Source of the DNA: Tenodera sinensis
Lineage: Eukaryota; Arthropoda; Insecta; Mantodea; Mantidae
Direction: 5' to 3'
NCBI GenBank assembly: GCA_030765045.1
Contig: CM060966.1
Span: forward strand, 59,429,022 to 59,493,021
DNA length: 64,000 nt
The stretch's first letter is position 1. Each line of letters begins with the position of its first letter. Below the pieces are notes generated by a model. That model was given only the letters and a program-made list of their open reading frames with translations, did not search any database and was not told the origin of the DNA. Shown one piece after another: positions 22,601-34,136 of this stretch. Made by a program: the position numbers and the translations under genes.

Positions 22601-25600
22601 AGATCTGCGACAGCGTGCGTTGAAACGAGCAGCCGCCGAAAGTTGTGAGGAACGTGAGCAACGTTTACAAGATCTGCGGCAGCGTGCGTTGAAACGAGCA
22701 GCCGCCGAAAGTTGTGAGGAACGCGAGCAACGTTTACAAGATCTGCGGCAGGGTGCGTTGAAACGAGCAGCCGCCGAAAGTTGTGAGGAACGCGAGCAAC
22801 GTTTACAAGATCTGCGGCAGCGTGCGTTGAAACGAGCAGCCGCCGAAAGTTGTGAGGAACGCGAGCAACGTTTACAAGATCTGCGGCAGCGTGCGTTGAA
22901 ACGAGCGGGTACAGAAAGTTGTGAGGAACGTGAGCAACGTTTACAAGATCTGCGGCAGCTTGCGTTGAAACGAGCAGCCGCCGAAGGTTGTGAGGAACGC
23001 GAGCAACGTTTACAAGATCTGCGGCAGCGTGCGTTGAAACGAGCAGCCGCCGAGAGTTGTGAGGAACGCGAGCAACGTTTACAAGATCTGTGGCAGCGTG
23101 CGTTGAAACGAGCAGCCACAGAAAGTTGTGAGGAACGTGAGCAACGTTTACAAGATCTGCGGCAGCTTGCGTTGAAACGAGCAGCCGCCGAAAGTTGTGA
23201 GGAACGCGAGCAACGTTTACAAGATCTGCGGCAGCGTGCGTTGAAACGAGCAGCCACAGAAAGTTGTGAGGAACGCGAGCAACGTTTACAAGATCTGCGG
23301 CAGCGTGCGTGGAAACGAGCAGCCACAGAAAGTTGTGAGGAACGCGAGCAACGTTTACAAGATCTGCGGCAGCGTGCGTTGAAACGAGCAGCCACAGAAG
23401 GTAGTGAGGAACGTGAGCAACGTTTACAAGATCTGCGGCAGCGTGCGTTGAAACGAGCAGCCGCCGAAAGTTGTGAGGAACGTGAGCAACGTTTACAAGA
23501 TCTGCGGCAGCGTGCGTTGAAACGAGCAGCCGCCGAAAGTTGTGAGGAACGTGAGCAACGCTTACAAGATCTACGGCAGCGTGCGTTGAAACGAGCAGCC
23601 GCCGAAAGTTGTGAGGAACGTGAGCAACGTTTACAAGATCTGCGGCAGCGTGCGTTGAAACGAGCAGCCGCCGAAAGTTGTGAGGAACGCGAGCAACGCT
23701 TACAAGATCTGCGGCAGCTTGCGTTGAAACGAGCAGCCACAGAAAGTTGTGAGGAACGTGAGCAACGTTTACAAGATCTGTGGCAGCGTGCGTTGAAACG
23801 AGCAGCCGCCGAAAGTTGTGAGGAACGTGAGCAACGTTTACAAGATCTGCGGCAGCTTGCGTTGAAACGAGCGGGTACAGAAAGTTGTGAGGAACGCGAG
23901 CAACGTTTACAAGATCTGCGGCAGCGTGCGTTGAAACGAGCGGGTACAGAAAGTTGTGAGGAACGTGAGCAACGTTTACAAGATCTGCGGCAGCGTGCGT
24001 TGAAACGAGCAGCCGCCGAAAGTTGTGAGGAACGTGAGCAACGCTTACAAGAGCTGTGGCAGCGTGCGTTGAAACGAGCAGCCGCCGAAAGTTGTGAGGA
24101 ACGTGAGCAACGTTTACAAGATCTGCGGCAGCTTGCGTTGAAACGAGCGGGTACAGAAGGTTGTGAGGAACGCGAGCAACGTTTACAAGATCTGCGGCAG
24201 CGTGCGTTGAAACGAGCGGGTACAGAAAGTTGTGAGGAACGTGAGCAACGTTTACAAGATCTGCGGAGGCGTGCGTTGAAACGAGCAGCCGCCGAAAGTT
24301 GTGAGGAACGTGAGCAACGCTTACAAGATCTACGGCAGCGTGCGTTGAAACGAGCAGCCGCCGAAAGTTGTGAGGAACGTGAGCAACGCTTACAAGAGCT
24401 GTGGCAGCGTGCGTTGAAACGAGCAGCCGCCGAAAGTTGTGAGGAACGTGAGCAACGTTTACAAGATCTGCGGCAGCGTGCGTTGAAACGAGCGGGTACA
24501 GAAAGTTGTGAGGAACGCGAGCAACGTTTACAAGATCTGCGGCAGCGTGCGTGGAAACGAGCAGCCACAGAAAGTTGTGAGGAACGCGAGCAACGTTTAC
24601 AAGATCTGCGGCAGCGTGCGTGGAAACGAGCAGCCACAGAAAGTTGTGAGGAACGCGAGCAACGTTTACAAGATCTGCGGCAGCTTGCGTTGAAACGAGC
24701 AGCCACAGAAAGTTGTAAGGAACGCGAGCAACGTTTACAAGATCTGCGGCAGCGTGCGTTGAAACGAGCGGGTACAGAAAGTTGTGAGGAACGCGAGCAA
24801 CGTTTACAAGATCTGCGGCAGCGTGCGTGGAAACGAGCAGCCACAGAAAGTTGTGAGGAACGCGAGCAACGTTTACAAGATCTGCGGCAGCGTGCGTTGA
24901 AACGAGCAGCCACAGAAGGTAGTGAGGAACGTGAGCAACGTTTACAAGATCTGCGGCAGCGTGCGTTGAAACGAGCAGCCGCCGAAAGTTGTGAGGAACG
25001 TGAGCAACGTTTACAAGATCTGCGGCAGCGTGCGTTGAAACGAGCAGCCGCCGAAAGTTGTGAGGAACGTGAGCAACGCTTACAAGATCTACGGCAGCGT
25101 GCGTTGAAACGAGCAGCCGCCGAAAGTTGTGAGGAACGTGAGCAACGCTTACAAGAGCTGTGGCAGCGTGCGTTGAAACGAGCAGCCGCCGAAAGTTGTG
25201 AGGAACGTGAGCAACGTTTACAAGATCTGCGGCAGCGTGCGTGGAAACGAGCAGCCGCCGAAAGTTGTGAGGAACGTGAGCAACGTTTTCAAGATCTGCG
25301 GCAGCGTGCGTTGAAACGAGCAGCCGCCGAAAGTTGTGAGGAACGCGAGCAACGCTTACAAGATCTGCGGCAGCGTGCGTTGAAACGAGCAGCCGCCGAA
25401 AGTTGTGAGGAACGTGAGCAACGTTTACAAGATCTGCGGCAGCTTGCGTTGAAACGAGCAGCCGCCGAAAGTTGTGAGGAACGCGAGCAACGTTTACAAG
25501 ATCTGCGACAGCGTGCGTTGAAACGAGCAGCCGCCGAAAGTTGTGAGGAACGTGAGCAACGTTTACAAGATCTGCGGCAGCGTGCGTTGAAACGAGCAGC

Positions 25601-27890
25601 CGCCGAAAGTTGTGAGGAACGCGAGCAACGTTTACAAGATCTGTGGCAGCGTGCGTTGAAACGAGCAGCCGCCGAAAGTTGTGAGGAACGCGAGCAACGC
25701 TTACAAGATCTGCGGCAGCGTGCGTTGAAACGAGCAGCCGCCGAAGGTTGTGAGGAACGTGAGCAACGTTTACAAGATCTGCGGCAGCTTGCGTTGAAAC
25801 GAGCAGCCGCCGAAAGTTGTGAGGAACGCGAGCAACGTTTACAAGATCTGCGACAGCGTGCGTTGAAACGAGCAGCCGCCGAAAGTTGTGAGGAACGTGA
25901 GCAACGTTTACAAGATCTGCGGCAGCGTGCGTTGAAACGAGCAGCCGCCGAAAGTTGTGAGGAACGCGAGCAACGTTTACAAGATCTGCGGCAGCGTGCG
26001 TTGAAACGAGCAGCCGCCGAAAGTTGTGAGGAACGCGAGCAACGTTTACAAGATCTGCGGCAGCGTGCGTTGAAACGAGCAGCCGCCGAAAGTTGTGAGG
26101 AACGCGAGCAACGTTTACAAGATCTGCGGCAGCGTGCGTTGAAACGAGCAGCCACAGAAAGTTGTAAGGAACGCGAGCAACGTTTACAAGATCTGCGGCA
26201 GCGTGCGTTGAAACGAGCGGGTACAGAAAGTTGTGAGGAACGCGAGCAACGTTTACAAGATCTGCGGCAGCGTGCGTGGAAACGAGCAGCCACAGAAAGT
26301 TGTGAGGAACGCGAGCAACGTTTACAAGATCTGCGGCAGCGTGCGTTGAAACGAGCAGCCACAGAAGGTAGTGAGGAACGTGAGCAACGTTTACAAGATC
26401 TGCGGCAGCGTGCGTTGAAACGAGCAGCCGCCGAAAGTTGTGAGGAACGTGAGCAACGTTTACAAGATCTGCGGCAGCGTGCGTTGAAACGAGCAGCCGC
26501 CGAAAGTTGTGAGGAACGTGAGCAACGCTTACAAGATCTACGGCAGCGTGCGTTGAAACGAGCAGCCGCCGAAAGTTGTGAGGAACGTGAGCAACGCTTA
26601 CAAGAGCTGTGGCAGCGTGCGTTGAAACGAGCAGCCGCCGAAAGTTGTGAGGAACGTGAGCAACGTTTACAAGATCTGCGGCAGCGTGCGTGGAAACGAG
26701 CAGCCGCCGAAAGTTGTGAGGAACGTGAGCAACGTTTTCAAGATCTGCGGCAGCGTGCGTTGAAACGAGCAGCCGCCGAAAGTTGTGAGGAACGCGAGCA
26801 ACGCTTACAAGATCTGCGGCAGCGTGCGTTGAAACGAGCAGCCGCCGAAAGTTGTGAGGAACGTGAGCAACGTTTACAAGATCTGCGGCAGCTTGCGTTG
26901 AAACGAGCAGCCGCCGAAAGTTGTGAGGAACGCGAGCAACGTTTACAAGATCTGCGACAGCGTGCGTTGAAACGAGCAGCCGCCGAAAGTTGTGAGGAAC
27001 GTGAGCAACGTTTACAAGATCTGCGGCAGCGTGCGTTGAAACGAGCAGCCGCCGAAAGTTGTGAGGAACGCGAGCAACGTTTACAAGATCTGTGGCAGCG
27101 TGCGTTGAAACGAGCAGCCGCCGAAAGTTGTGAGGAACGCGAGCAACGCTTACAAGATCTGCGGCAGCGTGCGTTGAAACGAGCAGCCGCCGAAGGTTGT
27201 GAGGAACGTGAGCAACGTTTACAAGATCTGCGGCAGCTTGCGTTGAAACGAGCAGCCGCCGAAAGTTGTGAGGAACGCGAGCAACGTTTACAAGATCTGC
27301 GACAGCGTGCGTTGAAACGAGCAGCCGCCGAAAGTTGTGAGGAACGTGAGCAACGTTTACAAGATCTGCGGCAGCGTGCGTTGAAACGAGCAGCCGCCGA
27401 AAGTTGTGAGGAACGCGAGCAACGTTTACAAGATCTGCGGCAGCGTGCGTTGAAACGAGCAGCCGCCGAAAGTTGTGAGGAACGCGAGCAACGTTTACAA
27501 GATCTGCGGCAGCGTGCGTTGAAACGAGCAGCCGCCGAAAGTTGTGAGGAACGCGAGCAACGTTTACAAGATCTGCGGCAGCGTGCGTTGAAACGAGCGG
27601 GTACAGAAAGTTGTGAGGAACGTGAGCAACGTTTACAAGATCTGCGGCAGCTTGCGTTGAAACGAGCAGCCGCCGAAAGTTGTGAGGAACGCGAGCAACG
27701 TTTACAAGATCTGCGGCAGCGTGCGTTGAAACGAGCAGCCGCCGAAAGTTGTGAGGAACGCGAGCAACGTTTACAAGATCTGTGGCAGCGTGCGTTGAAA
27801 CGAGCAGCCACAGAAAGTTGTGAGGAACGCGAGCAACGCTTAGAAGATCTACGGCGGCGGACTTCGCAACGTATGGCCACAGAAAGCAAT
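19610..27890 (+). repeat. 69-bp tandem coding array, 116 in-register units
   Basis: From 19818 to 27821 there are exactly 116 units of 69 bp (8004 bp) with no net indel. They are flanked by three diverged units before (one has a 2-bp deletion, ending at 19817) and one or two diverged units after. Each unit encodes 23 residues starting EEREQRLQDLRQRALKR and ending in A-T/A-E-S-C. Variants include W for L, LAL for RAL, GTES, ATEGS, KEREQ, LQEL and QRF. Variant order shows higher-order duplications. Because 69 is a multiple of 3 and the unit lacks stops in several frames, antisense frames are also open. Confidence 0.97.
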
Positions 27891-29054
27891 GAAAAACGAG
27901 AGCACCGGTTAGAGGAACAAAGACGTCGAGACACGAGACGTCATGCAGCTTTACAAATAAATTCTTTACCAACATACAAGTGCGCCATTAATGCGGATGT
28001 GACATATCACACCTTAGGACTATTTGATGTTTTGTGTATCCATTGTGGTGCATTGCATTTTCCCGAGGAACGTGTTTCTAATAGTATAAATAGAAATTCT
28101 TTTGGTGACTGTTGTTTGCATGGACGAATTTTAATGGAGCCGCCAAAATTTTCTAATGAATTAGTACGTCTCTTTTTGAACCGTCACCCACTTTCGGAAG
28201 AATTTCATAGAAAAATAAGAAACATAAACGCATCTTTTGCACTAGCGTCCTTCAACGTGGAAGATGACAGAACAATAAACAGCCACGGCATCTATAGTTT
28301 TATTGCTTGTGGGCAAGTATATCATAAAATGAATATGACGGCTCATTCAACACAGAACGATGAAAGTGTTTTTGGGCGACCACTCTACGGCCAACTATAC
28401 TTTTTAGATACCAATGATGCCATTAACGAAAGAGTCAACCATCCGCTTAATTATGGAATTAGTACCTCGGTGACGGAGTACATTATTCGAGCACACAATA
28501 GTTATGTACAAGGATATATAATGATGCGAGAAATAGAGGAGGAAATGAATCGGATATGTTCTGCCCAAGGAATACCTCCACCACACGTTAAGCTTTTATT
28601 TAGATTGCCAGATCAGGCTGACCACAGAAAGTTTAATATACCCGCCTGTAATGATGTTTGTGCAGTGTTTACACTTAATGCTGATCAAAGCTTTCCAGAT
28701 AACGAAAAGATTGTTCACCAGCGAAATAAAAAAATCGTCCATTTAAAGAATATTGACAAGCGAGTCGAGCTATTTACTTATCCATTATTTTACCCGGATG
28801 GTACGGATGGTTATAATATAGATTTGCAGCTAAAGACTCCGTATGCTAGCCGCAGCCATTTTACTCGTCTTGAGCTGGCAAAATACAAACTATCTTTTCG
28901 ACCACAGTTCATTAAATTATTAGTGGAAGCACCATCAACAGAAGGGCCCGATTTACGACAAATTTCATTTAATGCACTTCATTTCGGTGGCAGGTTATTT
29001 CAACAATATTTAATGGACACTTACATTCGTGTAGAGCGTGACCGTATTCAATAG
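19818..29054 (+). pseudogene. Helitron Rep/helicase N-terminal part: repeat domain plus Helitron-like N domain
   Basis: The open frame has about 2700 residues of Arg/Glu-rich, helix-forming 23-residue repeats. Then come a divergent repeat (RRTSQRMATESNEKREHRLE), a zinc-finger-like CIHCGALHFPEE (about 28040-28075) and the Helitron-like N domain: FGRPLYGQLYFLDTNDAI, YIMMREIEEEMNR, LFRLPDQADHRKFNIPACND, and FTYPLFYPDGTDGY. Other arthropod Helitron proteins carry a few charged repeats at this place; the length here is extreme. The frame ends at a TAG (29052-29054), but the same frame continues readable beyond it, so this is a nonsense mutation. The ATG at 19749 is in another context and not the native start. 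Confidence 0.8.
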
Positions 29055-30090
29055 ATAAAATATAACCAAAACACAATTCTCGCAGAACAATATACGGGAG
29101 TAACCCGTTTCATTAATAAATTAGCCGAAACAAAAAATGCAACTGTTTGTGAAAAGATTATTTTACCTTCCTCATTTCCTAGTTCAACAAGATATTACAC
29201 AGAGAATTTTGAAGATGCAATGGCTATTGTTCGACGGCTTGGATCACCTGGTTTCTTTATCACTATGACATCGAATCCAAACTGGCCAGAAGTAAAACAA
29301 GCATTGCAAATAAAATTAGATGACGGGACAACCTTGGAGCAGCTTCCACAAAATCGTTCTGACATCGTGGCTTGAGTTGGTAAGTTGAAATTTGACTAAA
29401 TAATAGAATATTTGGATAAAAAAGAAATCTTTGGAAAGGTATCGGCTTTTGTATATACTATAGAATTTCAGAAAAGAGGATTACCACATATGCATTTGCT
29501 TATCATTATGGCATCTGATGACAAGATTCATCAACCAAAAGAGCTCGATGACTTTATTTCATCAGAAATACCCGGAAATGATGATTTAGAGTTAAGAGAA
29601 CTCGTACTCAAATGGATGATTCACAATGTATGTGGAGAATTAAATCCTAACGCAACGTGTATGGTTAAAAAAACGGAAGAAAAAAGTGTCGATTTGACTT
29701 TCCTAAATCCTTCCAACAAGTAATATCGTTAGTAGATGATGGAAAGCCAAATTACCGTCGACGTTATAACCCACAATTGGATCCTCTAAGTTCCCAGTTT
29801 TCACACGAACAAGCAGTTTATTGCAAAGACGTAAATAGTCGTCGTATAACAAGAGATAATCGTCATGTAGCCCCGTATAATGCATATTTATTGAACAAAT
29901 TTAACTGTCATATTAACGTTGAGTATGTAGGGAGTATTTTGGCTGTGAAGTATCTTTATAAATATATTCATAAAGGACATGACTGCGCATCTATCAAAGT
30001 TGTAGAAGATCAAAGAACATTGATTTATAATGAGGTGAACACATACATTGTGGGACGTTGTGTCACGCCCCCAGAAGCATGCTGGTGATT
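29055..30090 (+). pseudogene. Helitron Rep (HUH) catalytic region
   Basis: The region continues the protein after the stop with GVTRFINKLAETKNATVCEK, FFITMTSNPNWPEV and PQNRSDIVA, then a second stop (29373). The frame at 29412 gives IFGKVSAFVYTIEFQKRGLP followed by HMHLLI; the HxH metal site is at 29487-29495. After a frameshift near 29720, ILAVKYLYKYIHKGHD (29951-29974 for YLYKYIHK) provides the tyrosine motif that nicks DNA during rolling-circle transposition. So the HUH and tyrosine residues remain, but two stops and at least one frameshift separate them. Acts on Helitron ends; now inactive. Confidence 0.8.
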
Positions 30091-31916
30091 GTTTGCTTTT
30101 TAAATTAAAAAAAAAAAATCATAGTGTTCGACTGGATATTCATTTACCAGGACAATATCGAATCGCAAACTTAGATCAAGTTCAGGAATATTTAACTGAT
30201 ATAGGTCAAAGAGGATCCACTTTAGAGGCATATTTTAGACACAATGAACAAATTAAACAACAGAGAGAACTTCATCATTTAAAAGATCAGTTTGAGTATT
30301 GGCAAATACCTGAATATTTCAGATGGATCGGAAGAACGAGTAAATGGGAGCAAAGACTTCGTCAATTGCGAGTCATTGGCAGAATTCACAATGTGAATTA
30401 CGTCGCCCAGACTGAACTGTTCCGCTTGCGATTGTTGTTGTATCATGTAAAAGATGCTACAAGTTTTGAAGACCTTCGAACTGTGAATAACACCCAGTAT
30501 CAGACATATAAACAGGCCTGCTTAGCGCGTGGGTTAGCCTACGATGATCAACAATGGATAGAGGGATTACGAGAATCTGCATTGTCTAAAATGTCTACAG
30601 CAATGCGAAGCCTTTTTATACAAATATTAATTTACGAAAACCCAAAGTGACTATGGGAAAATTTTAAAAACAATTTGGCAGAAGACTATATACGCAGCAC
30701 AGCGAAATGGACAATCTATTGAAAATGCAATTAATCGCTGCTACAAGATTATTTCTCATAAGTTAAACACAGAAGGAACGGAAGGTAGAAACTTCCAATA
30801 CTGGGTAAAAACGTTTGACTTTGATGACATTGAAAATTACGATGTTGAAGTTAATCAAAATACTCTGAACACAGATAATTCAGCATTCTTAGGAGAGCAA
30901 ATGTACGAACTACTGAGAGGAAAACAAATAGAAATCGTTAATGCCATTCTTCAAGCTGTAAATAATACAAATGAAGAAAAAAAGTGCTTTTTCATTGACG
31001 ATCCAGGAGGTACTGGAAAGACCTTCATCTATAAAACTCTATACCACATGCTTACTTGAAAATGTTACAAAGTAAAATGTATGGCTTTTACCGGTATTGC
31101 ATCGATTTTGCTGCCTAATGGTCGTGCTATTCATAAAACATTTGGACTGAAAGTACCTCTAACACCGGACTCAGTCTCGAGTATCAAGCCCAACTCGTCG
31201 AATGCAAGAAAATTACCAGCAATAGATGCTTTTCTTATGGACGAAGCTCCGATGCTTGCAGAATATGGATTAGAAAACATTGACCAACTTTTGAGATCAA
31301 CTGGAAATGAGAATCTCCCTTTCGGTGGTAAAGTTATAGTACTTGGAGGAGATTTTCACCAATGTCTGCCTGTACAGCCACGATCTAATAAATCTAAGTT
31401 GTTAGATCTTTCTATTAAGCGATGTTCATTATGGTCCCTTTTTAAGAATTATAAACTAGAAGAAAATATACGCGTTGATATAGAGTAACGTGAATTTGCT
31501 GATTATTTACTAAAGTTGGGCAACGGCGAATTACCATTAAATACAATGGAAGAAATAGAATTGCCACAAAATATCATTTCAAACAACAATATAATTGACG
31601 AAGCGTTTAGTGACTGCTTTGCCAGTGAAAATTATGTGGGAATGAAAGATAGAGCAATACTAGCACCACTCAATAAAGATGTTGACACAATTAATGAAGA
31701 CATAGTTGCCAAACTTTCCGGAGAGTACAAAATATATTACAGTCATAATGCGGTGAAAGACCAACCCGAAGGAGCACTTCAATTTACAACAGAATTCATT
31801 AACACTGTCAACATTTCAGACTTGCCACCACATGAATTGAAATTGGAAAAAAAATTCTTTAATAATGTTGTTGCGTAATTTGGATGTATCAGAAGGTCTA
31901 TGTAACTGCGTAAGAC
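30091..31916 (+). pseudogene. Helitron PIF1-like helicase, N-terminal portion
   Basis: The frame from about 30090 carries the linker RLDIHLPGQYRIANLDQVQE, then RFRLLLYHVKDATSFEDLRT-like residues and a short ATP-binding core. Walker A reads DDPGGTGKT (31000-31023); the usual first Gly of GPGGTGKT is Asp. Walker B is FLMDEAPM (about 31230-31253), motif III GGKVIVLGGDFHQCLPV (about 31325-31375). Lesions include stops at 30648, 30720 and 31058, a stop near 31486, and a frameshift in an A run at about 31847-31854. The frame is then cut by the LTR element at 31917 and resumes at 37858. Confidence 0.8.
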
Positions 31917-32664
31917 TGAGCCGTTATTTTACCTAGCATCCAAAAGACAGCCATCAGTACAATTTCGCCAAATCTAAAAACAAGCAGCGTCATTGTGCTT
32001 CAACAGGAAACCTGCATATCTACACCGAGAATTCCACGACCTCTTGCGGGAACTGCCGAAAACAGCGGCACATCAACTAGTCATCCCTGTCAAGCCAGGT
32101 CCGGGAACGTCAGACAGTGAGTCGACTTTGGGATTTCAACGACGGAGGAACTGTCTGCGAAGCATGAGCAGAGAAAGTGGTGGCTAGGTACATAGGGAGG
32201 CATCATGTGATTATACGTGAGTAATTGCTTTCTAAATTATCTTTACTTCTTCTCTTTCCATATTTATATAACTAAATTGTTACCACGTGAGTAAAACTTC
32301 TTCTCTTTTCATTTTATATAACTAAATCGTTACCACGTGAGTAAAAACTTTATCAGCATGGCAGGAATTTTCGAAATGTTAATGTATTAAAACCATCATC
32401 TCACAAAAGGTATTTGTCAAGTGATATTCTTTTCTAACCACTGTAAAGTGGCGACACATTCAAGGTCTATGTAACTCGAGGTGTTAAGTTTTGTATGTTT
32501 GTAAGTCTTATAATAAAAGGCAAGCATGACTTGCTAATTGCCAGTGTAATTTCTTTAAAGATCCACGGTATCCTAAAGGGTTAAAACGTGTCAGTGGGTT
32601 GCACAGACTTAACAAGAGTTACGTTCTAGTGCACCCCAGTACAACGTTACAGTACGTCACAACA
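31917..32664 (+). repeat. 5' LTR, 748 bp
   Basis: Begins TGAGCCGTTA and ends CGTCACAACA. It is nearly identical to 37107-37853; the differences seen include one A more in AATAAAAGG near 32515. AATAAA-type polyadenylation words occur there. Confidence 0.95.
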
Positions 32665-32669
32665 AAAAA

Positions 32670-32682
32670 TGGTAGCAGAGCG
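32670..32682 (+). promoter_or_regulatory. Primer binding site, initiator-Met tRNA type
   Basis: TGGTAGCAGAGCG lies 5 nt after the LTR. It complements the 3' end (CTCTGCTACCA) of animal initiator-Met tRNA. A second TGGTAGCAGA occurs at 32695-32704. Confidence 0.75.
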
Positions 32683-32810
32683 TTACACAACAGATGGTAG
32701 CAGATAGCGCGTAAAATACACTTAACACCTTGAATTCATTACGTTTGCACTTCAAGTTTAAATTTGTTTATATTTTCCATTCTTGTCTTGTTACATCATA
32801 TAAATTTACG

Positions 32811-34090
32811 ATGTCGTTGTCAAATTTAGACCTGTTACGTAAAAACGAACTGGAATTCTTGTTGAAAGTTCGAAATATTTCTTACGATAATACTACAACT
32901 TTACCTGATATGGTACGTTTACTTAAAGAAAATATGGACAGGGAAGTATCGCTTGCTCATCTTTCGTCTAGGGATTTGGAAAATGCGGTACAAGATATTC
33001 GATTCCAATTACAGGAATTTATAAACCTTAAGATAGAACTAGGAGTTCCATTCTCCTCTGCCATGTCGCGCCGTTATAAGACACGGGTTGGGCATTATAT
33101 AGACCGCTTACACCAGTTAATTTCGTTTAAGCCGATGGCTCAACAAGTTTTAGAGTTAAATAATTTACTTCAACAATTTAGTGAACTACTTAAATTTCCG
33201 GATACTCTTACAGGTACCAGTGCAACCGATTTAAAGAACCTTGTACCTAATTTGAGGGATGAAAATCTTGCTTGCGAAAACTCAGTTCAGACACCAATAG
33301 ATTCATTTAACGTTGCAACTTCTAAAAGACAATCTATACCACCAATTCACTTTAAAGCTTTAGAAATACCGCATCCTGCTCAGATATTACTGGACAAAGC
33401 ACATTTTGTTGTTAATACACCGGAACAAGCACTTGACTTCTTAGACACTTTAGTCACGTTACAAAAATAGTTAGATGGGTCCAAATACTTAGATTCGGAT
33501 ATATATCGTATGTTATTACCATTAGTGGAGGGCAATTTAGAATTGTTGTTACAAACAGCTTTAACTGATAATTTAAAACTTTTTCAATTTCATACTTCTG
33601 TATTAAACTTTTTCTTGCCTCCACGGATAAAATCGCAGTTGTTAGCACGTTATTATTATGCCATACAGGGGGAAAATGAAGAGCTTTTGGGATTTATAGC
33701 CCGCGTACGTAAGTTTGCGCGAGTTTTTCAACTTCCAGACACAGAACAACAGATCTGTGATCTAATCATTTCAGGGTTGAATGACCACACACGCTTAAGA
33801 GGTATTTTTCATTCACGACCGTCTTCCTTTCGCGAAATAGATTCTTTGGCACATTGGATACAGCAGAATTCTAAATTGAGTATTTCACCAGCAGTAACAC
33901 CCTCGACCCAGAACTCGAGTTTCTCAAGGCTCAAATGGAACACAAAATTTTTCATTGCAAAAGAACTTTCACGATAAATCGGTAGGACCATTTCAAACCA
34001 ATCAACCCAAGTTGGAATCTCAACCATCACCTCGTTTTTGTACATTTTGTAATAGAAGGGGACATGATCTGGAATTTTGTTTTTTACGTA
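32811..34090 (+). pseudogene. gag of the LTR retrotransposon
   Basis: ATG 32811 starts MSLSNLDLLRKNELEFLLKV. The frame runs 219 codons to a TAG at 33468-33470, then continues in the same frame to 33977. The second half has the retrotrans_gag-like order NFFLPPRIKSQLLARYYYAI, ELLGFIARVRKFARVFQL, and ICDLIISGLNDHTRLRGIF. After a frameshift, a CCHC zinc knuckle CTFCNRRGHDLEFC lies at 34039-34080. It would form the nucleocapsid. A single nonsense change and a frameshift prevent a full product. ATG 32730 in the same frame adds only a hydrophobic extension and is less likely. Confidence 0.75.
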
Positions 34091-34136
34091 AAAAGTTAGA
34101 ATTTCAGCCACAAAGAAAACACTTATGACAGTGTAT

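Noticed and set aside
19818..27821. Regular array considered as CRISPR
   Set aside because: There are no unique spacers; the whole 69-bp unit repeats and codes in frame with Helitron domains in a eukaryotic context.
19690..27975. Antisense open frames of 2761 and 1714 codons over the array
   Set aside because: A 69-bp unit without stops in a given frame stays open through any number of copies. The antisense frames have no domain and end where the array ends, so they are a consequence of the repeat. Ribosome profiling would be needed to revive the idea.
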